From positions 124,001 through 188,000 of the forward strand of contig JAGYKV010000010.1 of the NCBI GenBank assembly GCA_018401415.1: 64,000 nucleotides of DNA, given 5' to 3'. Shown here one piece after another: positions 27,458-36,204 of this stretch. The notes below the pieces were generated by a model. That model saw only the letters and a list, made by a program, of their open reading frames with translations, was not told where the DNA came from and ran no database searches. The stretch's first letter is position 1, and each line of letters begins with the position of its first letter. Source of the stretch: Candidatus Nanopelagicales bacterium (GTDB taxonomy: Bacteria > Actinomycetota > Actinomycetes > S36-B12). The position numbers and the translations under genes were made by a program.

Positions 27458-28543
27458 TTATGCACGGGTGACGTTTTGGCTTTGGGGAATCACTGATATC
27501 TGATCAGTTCGCCACAGTGCTTGAGCCACTTGCCCCCGTTCAAAGTGAGACACGTGAGCAGAGTCGTGCTCGTTCTGTCTTGATGCAATCAAAGACAGAC
27601 CGCTTGGTGTTTGCAGGATGTACCGGGTACTTGACCCGGTGTAGACGGTTTCGGCAATGGTTCCCGAGACCATGGTTTCTTCGGCGCTCGCTACATGGTT
27701 TATATCCACGAGTCGAACACGTTCTGGTCGGATGCTGATCATTTCGTCAACACCGACCAGAGTCTTGGCAATCTCCGCAGGAATAAGATTCGACAGTCCT
27801 AGAAAACTAGCAACAAATTGAGTCTTGGGATTTTCATACACCTCAGCAGGGGTTCCCACCTGCTCGACATGCCCAGCATTAAACACAGCAATGCGATCAC
27901 TCAATGTGAGCGCCTCTTCTTGGTCATGTGTGACGAATATGAATGTGATCCCGACATCGCGTTGAATCTGCTTGAGCTCAAACTGCATTTCTTCACGCAA
28001 CTGTTTGTCCAGCGCACCGAGCGGTTCGTCGAGCAGTAGGACCCGGGGTTCGAGAATTAATGCGCGGGCAAGTGCGATTCGTTGACGCTGACCACCGGAG
28101 AGTTGGTGCGGCATTCGGTCTGCCACATCTGGCAACTGGACACGTTCAAGTGCTTGGGCCACCTTTGTCGCGATGACAGCCTTGGGGGTCTTGCGAGTCT
28201 TCAGCCCGTACCCCACGTTTTGGGCAACGGACATGTGCGGAAAGAGTGCGTAATCCTGGAAAACAGTATTCACCGGACGTTCATAAGGGGGTGGGGCGGT
28301 GACATCTTGGTCCCCCAGATAAATCCGCCCTGCATCCGCGTGTTCAAAGCCGGCAATGAGGCGAAGAACCGTTGTCTTGCCCGAACCTGACGGACCGAGC
28401 ATGGCGAAGAATTCACCCGGCCGGACATCAAGGTCTAAGGACACAACTGCATGCACATTTCCGAAACTTTTACTCACTCCGCGCAGCGTCACTCCGATTG
28501 TGCTGTCGGGTTGGTTTTTATCCTGCGACACCGATGCCGACAC
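27458..28543 (-). CDS. potA: Spermidine/putrescine-type ABC ATPase
   Basis: A 361-residue ATPase. Walker A GPSGSGKT, Q-loop VFQDYALFPHM, signature LSGGQRQRI and Walker B LLLDEPLGALD are followed by a C-terminal TOBE_2 domain (about 280-355) as in PotA/FbpC. It is the first gene of the pot operon. It powers import through the PotB/PotC-like permeases. Confidence 0.93.
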   Translation of the reverse strand: MSASVSQDKNQPDSTIGVTLRGVSKSFGNVHAVVSLDLDVRPGEFFAMLGPSGSGKTTVLRLIAGFEHADAGRIYLGDQDVTAPPPYERPVNTVFQDYALFPHMSVAQNVGYGLKTRKTPKAVIATKVAQALERVQLPDVADRMPHQLSGGQRQRIALARALILEPRVLLLDEPLGALDKQLREEMQFELKQIQRDVGITFIFVTHDQEEALTLSDRIAVFNAGHVEQVGTPAEVYENPKTQFVASFLGLSNLIPAEIAKTLVGVDEMISIRPERVRLVDINHVASAEETMVSGTIAETVYTGSSTRYILQTPSGLSLIASRQNEHDSAHVSHFERGQVAQALWRTDQISVIPQSQNVTRA

Positions 28544-28742
28544 TTACACCATCCTGATCTCGTTGCGGCCTATAAGCCACCTACAAACTCTATTGCTGTG
28601 TCGTTACGGACGGCAACCCAGACGAGCACCTTTCCGGTGGAATTTGGTTACGACTTTGTTACGGGATCGTGTCACCACGCTCGTAAAGTGTTTTTGGCCG
28701 GACATCAGACCGGATGCTCACCGAATAGATGAAGTATCGAAC

Positions 28743-28931
28743 CTATTTCACGTCTTCTTCAGTGGCCTTTTCTTTTCTTGTCTGTGAAGTTGTCGAGACA
28801 CTCTCCACACCATCTGCTACACCCTTGACGGCGCCTCCGAGTCCGTGCCCCACAACGTCAGCAGCATCTTCAACTCCGTGGAGGGCATGCTCACTTAAGT
28901 TCTTCAGGTTGGCTTTTTGATCTTCGTTCAC
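28743..28931 (-). CDS. Small charged, glycine-rich protein
   Basis: A 62-residue protein with a GTG start preceded by GGAG at proper spacing (minus strand GGAGTTCACGGTG). The sequence has an amphipathic start (MNEDQKANLKNLSEHAL), a GHGLGGAVKGVADGV middle that could form a helix, and a charged tail. No family is recognised. It lies about 130 bases downstream of the DUF1269 gene on the same strand, past a terminator, and could be another stress-type small protein. Confidence 0.6.
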   Translation of the reverse strand: MNEDQKANLKNLSEHALHGVEDAADVVGHGLGGAVKGVADGVESVSTTSQTRKEKATEEDVK

Positions 28932-29025
28932 CGTGAACTCCTATTCAAGATCGCCATGCGACGTTCCGATTATGTAAGGCGACATTCGTTGCCGAACCGG
29001 GAAAATTCAGTGAGTGAGCGAGTGA

Positions 29026-29058
29026 TGTGGGGTCACGGCTTATTAGCCGGACCCCACA
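29026..29058 (-). terminator. Terminator-like hairpin after the DUF1269 gene
   Basis: TGTGGGGTC (29026-29034) pairs with GACCCCACA (29050-29058), and the stem continues inward with CGGCT/AGCCG. It sits 5 bases beyond the stop of the minus-strand DUF1269-type gene. Confidence 0.75.
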
Positions 29059-29063
29059 ACGAA

Positions 29064-29609
29064 TTACTCGCCCGCGATATTTGCAGCCTTGTCAAGACCC
29101 TTTTGCAGATCTGCGACAGCTGCATCTACATCGCCCTTGTCGATTGCGCGGCTTGCCTTCTTGGTTGCGCGGGAGATTGCTGCATCGATATCGGTATCGA
29201 TTGCGTCAACAGCAACGGCCAGCATTGCTGCTTCGCCTGTATCGAGGTATTCGCCGAGTTCTTTCATGTCCTTGCGGCTGATGCCACCCGAGAAGTGACC
29301 GATGGCACCGGCGACAACGCCAACGCCAGCAGCTCCGCCAACTGAAGCTGCGATTACTGCAACACCAGCGGGTGGGAAAACGGCGCCAATAATTGCACCT
29401 GCAACAACGCCAACGCCGCCTGCAACTGCGCCAGCATGTGTTGTTTCATGGACGTGGAGCTTGCCCTTGGCATCCTTGGAAACGATGGCTGCGGTGAGAT
29501 CGCGAATTTCGCCAGCTGACTTAATCTCTTTGAGTGCTTTGAGATCTTCCATGGCGTCTTCCTTCGAAGCGTAACTTGCAGCGTAAAGCATGTATGTCTT
29601 GTCTGACAT
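29064..29609 (-). CDS. DUF1269-type protein with glycine-rich hydrophobic hairpin
   Basis: About 181 residues. The N-terminal third (YMLYAASYASKEDAMEDLKAL) matches DUF1269-type proteins. The middle has a long Gly/Ala/Val hydrophobic hairpin (GGVGVVAGAIIGAVFPPAGVAVIAASVGG), and the C-terminal part is a charged helix. Such proteins are usually small stress-related membrane-associated proteins of unknown function. ATG 29609 is preceded by GGGGAAA; an upstream frame adds unrelated sequence. Confidence 0.8.
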   Translation of the reverse strand: MSDKTYMLYAASYASKEDAMEDLKALKEIKSAGEIRDLTAAIVSKDAKGKLHVHETTHAGAVAGGVGVVAGAIIGAVFPPAGVAVIAASVGGAAGVGVVAGAIGHFSGGISRKDMKELGEYLDTGEAAMLAVAVDAIDTDIDAAISRATKKASRAIDKGDVDAAVADLQKGLDKAANIAGE

Positions 29610-29905
29610 GGTTATTTCCCCTATATATTGGATTCGAGCGAAAATGGTTTTCCGCGTTAATAAGCATGTGCAATTTACCAAAAATAGGACGAAAAGCCAA
29701 AAAAGTAGGTTGATCCCTCACCTCAAGCGAGGCTGCGCATTGGGAAACCATGTGTGCAGCCCTATTTCTTGCCACTTGAGGCAGGTGAATTACGCAATAT
29801 CCACCTCGATTCCCCGAGACGAATTGGAAAAAACAGACCCCTCCGATGTCGACTCCGTTCGAAGCCAACTCACCTCAACATCACTCGGGCTCTAGGCTTC
29901 GGGAC

Positions 29906-30823
29906 ATGGCACAGGCATCAACCCCCACGGCAACAGGTGCAGGCGGCACCGTTGGACGGATCGCCTACCAAGGTGAGCCGGGCGCGAACTCAGATGCCGC
30001 ATGCAGAACCGTTTACCCCGGGCTGGAAGCCGTGCCCTGCGCAACATTTGAAGATGTCTTTGCCGTGATGGCCGAGGGCCACGCTGACCTTGCCATGATC
30101 CCTGTCGAAAACTCCATTGCCGGACGTGTCGCAGACATTCATCACTTAATGCCCGAATCGGGCCTGCACATTATTGGCGAGTACTTCATGCCAATTCACT
30201 TCCAACTGATGGTTGTGCCAGGGGCAAGCATGGAAGATATTCGCGTTGTTCGCAGTCATGCCCATGCGCTTGGTCAATGCCGCCGACTTATTCGCGAACA
30301 TGGTTGGCGCGCGATTATTGCCGATGACACAGCCGGTGCAGCGCGGGAGGTGGCCGAGGCCGGTGACCCAACTGTTGCTGCTCTTGCACCTCGACTAGCC
30401 GCTGACCTTTATGGGTTAACCATTTTGGCCACCGATGTCGAAGACGAACATAACAACACCACTCGATTCCTGACTCTCTCCCGCGAAACAAATGTTCCAT
30501 CGGCTGGAGCAGGTCCAGTAATCACAAGTTTTGTTTTCCGCGTGCGCAATGTTCCAGCGGCTCTCTACAAGGCAATGGGTGGTTTTGCCACCAATGGCGT
30601 CAACATGACCAAGTTGGAGAGTTATCAACTCGGCGGCACCTTCTCCGCTACACAGTTCTATGCAGATGTCGAAGGCCACCCCGAGGATCGACCCCTGCGC
30701 TTGGCTTTGGAAGAACTCGCCTTCTATACCGACTGGGTGCGAATCCTTGGCACCTATCCCGCGAACTCATTCCGCGAGGACATCTCCGACGATCACTCCA
30801 CAGACGTTCCTATTAAGGAATAA
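29906..30823 (+). CDS. pheA: Prephenate dehydratase
   Basis: About 305 residues. The catalytic periplasmic-binding-like domain has IAYQGEPGANSD, IPVENSIAGRV and the TTRF catalytic motif (HNNTTRFLTL). It is followed by a C-terminal ACT domain with the GALYKAL-like AALYKAMGGFA and a NMTKLES phenylalanine-binding region. It converts prephenate to phenylpyruvate for phenylalanine synthesis, with feedback control through ACT. The start is uncertain between 29846 and 29906; the core begins at about 29955. Confidence 0.92.
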   Translation: MAQASTPTATGAGGTVGRIAYQGEPGANSDAACRTVYPGLEAVPCATFEDVFAVMAEGHADLAMIPVENSIAGRVADIHHLMPESGLHIIGEYFMPIHFQLMVVPGASMEDIRVVRSHAHALGQCRRLIREHGWRAIIADDTAGAAREVAEAGDPTVAALAPRLAADLYGLTILATDVEDEHNNTTRFLTLSRETNVPSAGAGPVITSFVFRVRNVPAALYKAMGGFATNGVNMTKLESYQLGGTFSATQFYADVEGHPEDRPLRLALEELAFYTDWVRILGTYPANSFREDISDDHSTDVPIKE

Positions 30824-30830
30824 CGACAAC

Positions 30831-31643
30831 TCAAGGAATGAAATACATCGGGTTCGGAATCAAGAATCCATGTTCAAGTGCGCCGTAGGACATATCGCTC
30901 ACTTGGTCGCCCACACTCGGTCCAATCTGCCAGCCCTTTTTGATCAGAGATTTACGTGCCTTCACCTTGTATACCGAGGCCATGTCAGTATCACCTGACT
31001 GCCTCAAAATAAACTGCTGCCAGTTTGTGATGCCCGCTTGGCGGAGACAATTCGCTGTTGAATCACGAAGCGACTCGCTTCGACCGGTGATCAAAATCAT
31101 GCCTACACCCATCCGTTGAAGCGACAGATATAAGTTCTTGACCGGCTCGATCACGGAACCGGTGCACGCCAGAGCAGCCTGATCGAAAGCACTTTGGGAG
31201 AACGTGAAGGCGGGTGAATTAGTTGACAGAATGGGAAAGCTACTTAACAGGGTGTCGTCAATATCAAAAACCGCAGCGACCTTGCATTTGCGCACCGTGG
31301 CTTTATCCATGCCACCGCATGTTTGATTCACCCACTTTTTACTCCAAACGCGAGCCGCCGTTGCAACGTCGCGCTGATCACGAAGCGCTGAACCACTTTC
31401 ATAGTAGGTGTTGATCAATTCAGCCGGAATGGATCCAATGTTCCAAGTCGCCACTGCGCCCACCGACGGAAGGTTCTGACTCGTTCCGACAATCGGCCGA
31501 TTGGCAGACAGACTCTTGCCAGGATCCACGGACACGACATCTGCGTGCGTCGCGGTACTTCCCACAAAAAGCCCCGCTGAGAGCCCCGCAAAAAGCATGG
31601 TGCCGGTCAGTACACCGGTAATGAGGACTCGAGCTATTCGCAT
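30831..31643 (-). CDS. Secreted HAD-type acid phosphatase
   Basis: About 270 residues of the acid phosphatase class B/vegetative storage protein group (PF03767). The signal peptide is MRIARVLITGVLTGTMLFAG. The HAD motif I is FDIDDTLL (about residues 126-133), motif II is ILITGRSES and a later Lys/Asp region completes the site. It probably releases phosphate from organic phosphates outside the membrane. ATG 31643 is preferred because a well-translated short frame ends 9 bases before it; an in-frame ATG at 31667 would overlap that frame. Confidence 0.85.
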   Translation of the reverse strand: MRIARVLITGVLTGTMLFAGLSAGLFVGSTATHADVVSVDPGKSLSANRPIVGTSQNLPSVGAVATWNIGSIPAELINTYYESGSALRDQRDVATAARVWSKKWVNQTCGGMDKATVRKCKVAAVFDIDDTLLSSFPILSTNSPAFTFSQSAFDQAALACTGSVIEPVKNLYLSLQRMGVGMILITGRSESLRDSTANCLRQAGITNWQQFILRQSGDTDMASVYKVKARKSLIKKGWQIGPSVGDQVSDMSYGALEHGFLIPNPMYFIP

Positions 31644-31651
31644 CCCCTTAT

Positions 31652-31786
31652 TTAACCATATGCGCACATTGCGCCGAAGAACCCGAAGACCAAACTAGGG
31701 TAAGTAGGTCTTAGGCATCGAGTACGCGCGGCCTCTTGATCAGCGTCAAAGCCCCATAAATACTTTGTCACATCAGCGCTACTCAT
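31652..31786 (-). CDS. Short leader ORF upstream of the acid phosphatase
   Basis: A 44-residue frame (MSSADVTKYLWGFDADQEAA onwards) starts at 31786 behind an excellent ribosome site (AGGAGGAGAAGGG) and stops at 31652, 9 bases before the acid phosphatase start. No family is recognised. The strong site plus tight spacing suggests a translationally coupled leader peptide, or a small protein in its own right. Confidence 0.45.
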   Translation of the reverse strand: MSSADVTKYLWGFDADQEAARTRCLRPTYPSLVFGFFGAMCAYG

Positions 31787-31952
31787 GTTTCCCTTCTCCT
31801 CCTGTTCCTCCGAGCACTCGCTTCGTTATTACAACCCCTTACAGGTGTAGCACCCACTCCTGCCTAGTTGCAGTCTGCGCTAGCGTTCAACCAACTTGCA
31901 GCACTACTTACGTCCAAGTGCGCGGAATACCGTGAGAGGGGATTGATTAGCT

Positions 31953-32642
31953 GTGCGACCCACGCGGGTTCTCTACGTTGAGAATGATCCTGCTCTTCGT
32001 GGCATCTTGTCGCACGCACTCAACCGCCACCCGGAAATTCAACTCCTCTGCTCGGTGGGCAGTGGAGTCGAGGCCCTCGAAGCGGCACGTGAGCAGCACT
32101 TTGATGTAGCCCTATTGGATCTTGCATTGGGCAGCGGCGCGATGAATGGCATGGAACTGGGGATGTCTCTACGTTCCGTAGTCGAGGACATCGGAATCGT
32201 CATCTATTCCCAGCATGCAGTCTCGGACTTCACCGACAGTCTCCCGGAAAAGTTTCGTTGGGGTTGGTCAGTGCTCCAAAAGCGGTCAGATGTAAACATT
32301 GATCTGCTCATCAGTGTCCTCAAATCCACGGCCCAAGGTCACAACACGGTGGATGAAGAGATCCTTGCGGCACGCGAGGCGACGGTCAGCAACCCGATCC
32401 AGCAACTATCCCCTCGTCAGCGAGAGATCATGGCTATTGCTGCCACAGGTGTGGACGCAACGGTGATTGCTGAGGAGCTCGGTATAGCTGCGGTCACGGT
32501 TCGTGAACACCTCTCCCGCGCCTACCAAGTATTAGTGCCAGATCCTCGACCCGGAACTGATCTGCGAACAACTGCGGTTCTTCGATATTTGCGAGAGACT
32601 CGACGCTATGCCCAGACGTACTCCCAAAGCGCCGAGGAGTAG
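31953..32642 (+). CDS. Response regulator, LuxR/NarL type
   Basis: A 229-residue regulator. The receiver domain (about 1-125) carries phospho-acceptor Asp56 in ALLDLALG. The usual acidic pair is Glu10-Asn11. The LuxR helix-turn-helix (about 150-200) reads LSPRQREIMAIAATG, AEELGIAAVTVREHLSRAY. The GTG start follows GAGAGGGGA. It overlaps the partner kinase gene by 35 bases and probably controls the secreted Lcl-type gene further down. Confidence 0.9.
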   Translation: MRPTRVLYVENDPALRGILSHALNRHPEIQLLCSVGSGVEALEAAREQHFDVALLDLALGSGAMNGMELGMSLRSVVEDIGIVIYSQHAVSDFTDSLPEKFRWGWSVLQKRSDVNIDLLISVLKSTAQGHNTVDEEILAAREATVSNPIQQLSPRQREIMAIAATGVDATVIAEELGIAAVTVREHLSRAYQVLVPDPRPGTDLRTTAVLRYLRETRRYAQTYSQSAEE

Positions 32643-33707
32643 CGACACGAACACGCGCGAAATCACTCAACGACTCCTCCAGTATTGCTTTGGCCCGTGG
32701 CCGATCAGGCCGGTCCTCCTGGGCATCCTGTTTGGCGCCTTCAATCAATATTCCGTGGCCCGCATAGCTGAGGCGCAGGATGTTTCGCTCCCCAGCGCTG
32801 CAGTTGCTGGCCTGCCGAGCACGATCCTGCAATCTTTCGCACTCTTCCTCGCCGCCGTGGTTGCGCGGAAGTTTCAGCAGCGAATGGACCCCACCGGTGT
32901 CCGCCGAGGTGTCTACCTGCTGGGAATTCTGATCACGGATGTGATTTTCTCCGCCATCCGACTCGTGCTTGTGCCGCGGGATCCGCAGGTCGCCGGAATT
33001 GTGGCACTGCGTGATTTCGTGGCGCTGCTCATTGTCAGTGCCCTGTTTGGCATCGCTGGCGAGCGACTGGCACGGCAAGTGCGTCAAACCCAGGATGCTC
33101 TCGCGATCGTCGCAACGCAACGCGAGCAACTGCTGGTTGCGGATGAGAACGCCCGACAAGAAGTTGCCCGATTCCTGCACGACACTGTGCAAGCAGACCT
33201 TGTGGTCCTTGCAATGCAGTTGCGCTCCCAAGCTGCCACTTTGTCCTCCGCTGAAGGTGAGCGGATTGCTTCGGTTGTTGATGAACTTGACAAAGTGCGC
33301 CTGCTTGATATTCGCACCGCCAGTCGCAGACTCAACCCCGACATTGAATCCCTTGGCCTGTCCACTGCCCTGCGCGAACTCGCAACCGGCTACACACCTG
33401 CCATGAAAGTCACAGTCGACTGCCCCTTCGAACTCCCGGGCGCATCCAATGATCACGCATTGGCGATCTACCGAATCTGCGAACAGGCACTCCTCAACGC
33501 AGCCGCGCACGGCAAAGCAACCGAGTGCGCCATCACTATCACCCAGCCAGAATCAAAGGTCATTGCGATTGAGGTTCGTAACGACGGACTCGACCTCCTA
33601 CCCGCACACTTGCCAGGCTCCGGGTCAGCCGATTCAATGGTTCCTGGTCACTCAACCATGAGAGTGGTCGCACGATCCTCCGGGCGATTTTGACCTTAGA
33701 GTTATAA
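32608..33707 (+). CDS. Sensor histidine kinase (HisKA_3), frameshifted at the C terminus
   Basis: The N-terminal membrane region has about four to five helices (35-150). A coiled segment and the HisKA_3 dimerisation helix follow, with phospho-His191 in ARFLHDTVQADL. The ATPase domain has an N-box (EQALLNAAAHG). The reading frame ends early at 33693 with an unrelated tail. One added base near 33629-33631 restores a family-typical end (FNGSWSLNHESGRTILRAIL, stop at 33707). It pairs with the upstream response regulator. Confidence 0.8.
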
Positions 33708-33925
33708 CGTTGGAGTCCGGACGTTGGAGTCCTGATAGCCCTCGCGCCCGAATACCCACACATGTAGGGGATTTCCACGTACCTCGCCCTTAGAGGCTAA
33801 GCATGTGATGTGCCAACCACGAATCCACTTGGAGTAGCCGAGGGCCTGAAGCCGTTCACGCTATTTCACCCTCAACTGGCGTTCGTCCTCACTGGGTTGA
33901 GTCCCCTCGGAGGTTCGAAGTAACG

Positions 33926-34705
33926 ATGCGCAATCAGGTGAAGACCATTCTCGTCTCGTTCTCAGCGGTGCTGGTACTCGTTGCGGGCACTGTTGTGGGG
34001 ACGAATCTCGTGACAGCGGACACAGCACCAAGTCCGGCTGTGACGGTGACTTTCAACTACAACGGGGCGACCGGTGGAAACACGGTAGCCAGCGCCACGG
34101 TCACATCAGGCACCCAGGCAGACGCGGAACTTCCTCGCCCTACGAAACCTGGCGAATCTTTCACGGGCTGGTTTAACACCCAGTCGCTACTGAACGGGCA
34201 ACGGATCACCACCATTGAAGAAAGCGATGCAGGAACGCTGATCGCCGGGTTCGTCCCACCCGAGTTGGCACAAACCCTGAACTTGGCTTTGCCACCGTCG
34301 TGTGCGAATGGACTTGGGACCTGTGTCCGCGGCGATATCGGCCCCGGTGGTGGACTCGTATTCCTGATCTCCGGTTCAACGGCATACGAGATGGCGCCGA
34401 AAACGTGGAGCGGTGGCATTGCGGATCCCACTAACAATTGGAGTGGGGCACTACAAGCGGCCGCAGATTATCGAGGTGGGGCAAAAACCGATTGGTTCCT
34501 ACCTTCCAGAGATCAGTTGAATGTCATGTACGGATACAGAGGATCGGTTACACCTGACTACGCCTACAGCAGTCGTTTCTGGAGTTCAACCCCGACTTCG
34601 TTCGACAAAGCATGGCAACAGAACTTAAGTGATGGCGTCCAGCAAAACGCCCCCAGGACGACCATTTATAAAGTTCGTCCGATCCGTTCTTTTTCTAACC
34701 CTTGA
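33926..34705 (+). CDS. Secreted protein with InlB-type repeat and Lcl/DUF1566 domain
   Basis: A 259-residue exported protein. After a signal peptide (VLVLVAGTVVGTNLVTA) comes one Listeria-Bacteroides (InlB B) repeat (about 36-85, VTFNYNGATGGNTV...GWFN). A C-terminal Lcl/DUF1566-type domain (about 130-257) follows: DIGPGGGLVFL, YEMAPKTWSG, WFLPSRDQLN, FWSSTP and KVRPIRSF. The ATG follows GGAGG. It is probably a surface adhesion or binding protein. It lies directly behind a two-component pair; two paralogues sit beside a second such pair at 42-46 kb. Confidence 0.85.
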   Translation: MRNQVKTILVSFSAVLVLVAGTVVGTNLVTADTAPSPAVTVTFNYNGATGGNTVASATVTSGTQADAELPRPTKPGESFTGWFNTQSLLNGQRITTIEESDAGTLIAGFVPPELAQTLNLALPPSCANGLGTCVRGDIGPGGGLVFLISGSTAYEMAPKTWSGGIADPTNNWSGALQAAADYRGGAKTDWFLPSRDQLNVMYGYRGSVTPDYAYSSRFWSSTPTSFDKAWQQNLSDGVQQNAPRTTIYKVRPIRSFSNP

Positions 34706-34802
34706 GAATTTTGGTAGTCAAGGCTCATTGGCTCATATTCCATCAAATACCCGTAAGAGTTCGATGTATGAGATACTTTTTAAATCATAATAAGGAGGTA
34801 TC

Positions 34803-36032
34803 GTGCCATCATTTATAACTGCAGGGCCCTCGAAGTGGCCCGCGTTGGAGTTCGAGGAACTGGCGTGGGTACCAAATCATGAGCAGGGTGCGGCTTCTCG
34901 CAATGAGATCCGCAAACATCAAGGCCCCTACTTAGCCGCAATCCCAATCCAGATCGCGGGACTTGAGGTGCCGGTATCGGGGGAATTGTCGGCCGCAGTA
35001 GATGAGGCAACTGTTGAGATCGCCCGCTTTGATGAGCAGATGAGTACTGACATCGCGCCGTTTGCCGCACTTCTGCTGCGCACTGAATCAGCCGCAAGTT
35101 CACAGATCGAGAACCTGACGGCTTCGGCTCGCGCGATTGCAGAAGCTGAACTCGTCGAAGGTAGCAGGGCGGGCAATGCTCTCAGGAATGCAAGTCAGAT
35201 TGTGGCCAACACCCGTGCGATGACTGCAGCGATCGACTTATCGGGTGAGCTCTCTTCCCGTGCAATCTTGGCGATGCACGACACGCTAATGCGTCCACAT
35301 AATCCCCAGATTGCTGGACGTTGGCGCACCGAGCAGGTGTGGATCGGTGGCGGACGATTAGGGCCCCACCACGCATTGTTTGTTCCCCCACACTATTCGC
35401 GGGTATCAGAAGCTATGCAGGATCTCATTGTGTTCATGGATCGCGATGACATACCGGTCTTGGTTCAGGCAGCAATTGCGCATGCGCAATTCGAGACCAT
35501 TCACCCGTTCGCCGATGGAAACGGTCGCACAGGACGAGCCCTTATTCACTCGCTGCTGCGCGCGAAAGGACTTACGAGAAGTGTGACATTTCCCGTGTCA
35601 GCCGGATTGCTCACAGACGTGGATTCCTATTTCGCTGCGTTAACTTCCTACCGCTCAGGAGATCCGAGAGCGATCATTGCTCGGCTGATCGACGCCAGTT
35701 TCACCGCGGTTTCCAATGGGCGCGCACTCGTCCACGAGTTACGCACCATCCGCGCGTCTTGGGACGTCCGCATTCAGGCCCGCCGTGGAGCGAATGTCTG
35801 GCGAATCGCCGATTTACTCTTGGCTCATCCCGTAGTGAACGCAACAACAATTGCTAATGCATTGAATATCTCCCCCAGCAACGTCTATAAACCACTAGAG
35901 GCCCTCCTATCGACGGGCATCGTGATCCAATCCAATGATGCGCGGCGTGGGCAAGTCTGGCGAAGCACGGAAGTACTTGCAGCCCTCGATGCCTTTGCCG
36001 CCCGTGCAGGCAAGCGCCGCTCCCACTCGTAA
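34803..36032 (+). CDS. Fic family protein with C-terminal winged helix
   Basis: A 409-residue protein. The N-terminal Fic_N region includes an inhibitory helix motif SSQIEN (99-104, [S/T]xxxE[G/N]) as in class II Fic enzymes. The catalytic loop is HPFADGNGRTGR (234-245, complete). A C-terminal winged-helix domain (about 340-405) has NATTIANALNISPSNVYKPL. It should transfer AMP from ATP to target hydroxyls and is self-inhibited by the N-terminal helix. The GTG start follows AAGGAGG at ideal spacing. Confidence 0.92.
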   Translation: MPSFITAGPSKWPALEFEELAWVPNHEQGAASRNEIRKHQGPYLAAIPIQIAGLEVPVSGELSAAVDEATVEIARFDEQMSTDIAPFAALLLRTESAASSQIENLTASARAIAEAELVEGSRAGNALRNASQIVANTRAMTAAIDLSGELSSRAILAMHDTLMRPHNPQIAGRWRTEQVWIGGGRLGPHHALFVPPHYSRVSEAMQDLIVFMDRDDIPVLVQAAIAHAQFETIHPFADGNGRTGRALIHSLLRAKGLTRSVTFPVSAGLLTDVDSYFAALTSYRSGDPRAIIARLIDASFTAVSNGRALVHELRTIRASWDVRIQARRGANVWRIADLLLAHPVVNATTIANALNISPSNVYKPLEALLSTGIVIQSNDARRGQVWRSTEVLAALDAFAARAGKRRSHS

Positions 36033-36204
36033 AGACCACGGTGCTCGGTGGCGGGGCAGTTCCGGGGGGTTCTTGCTCGCTACCTCGGAGTTTTTCCCGT
36101 GACGGGCTTTGCTCTGCCCTTTTCGATCCGGTAATTGCTCTGGTGATTCTTAATTCAGATAGCTGATGTCACGCACCGCGTAACGGGTAACTCAATTGCA
36201 TTGC

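Noticed and set aside
32494..33510. A 338-codon minus-strand frame across the histidine kinase
   Set aside because: It is antisense to a kinase with clear H-box and N-box; its Gln/Arg/His-rich composition is typical of a shadow frame.
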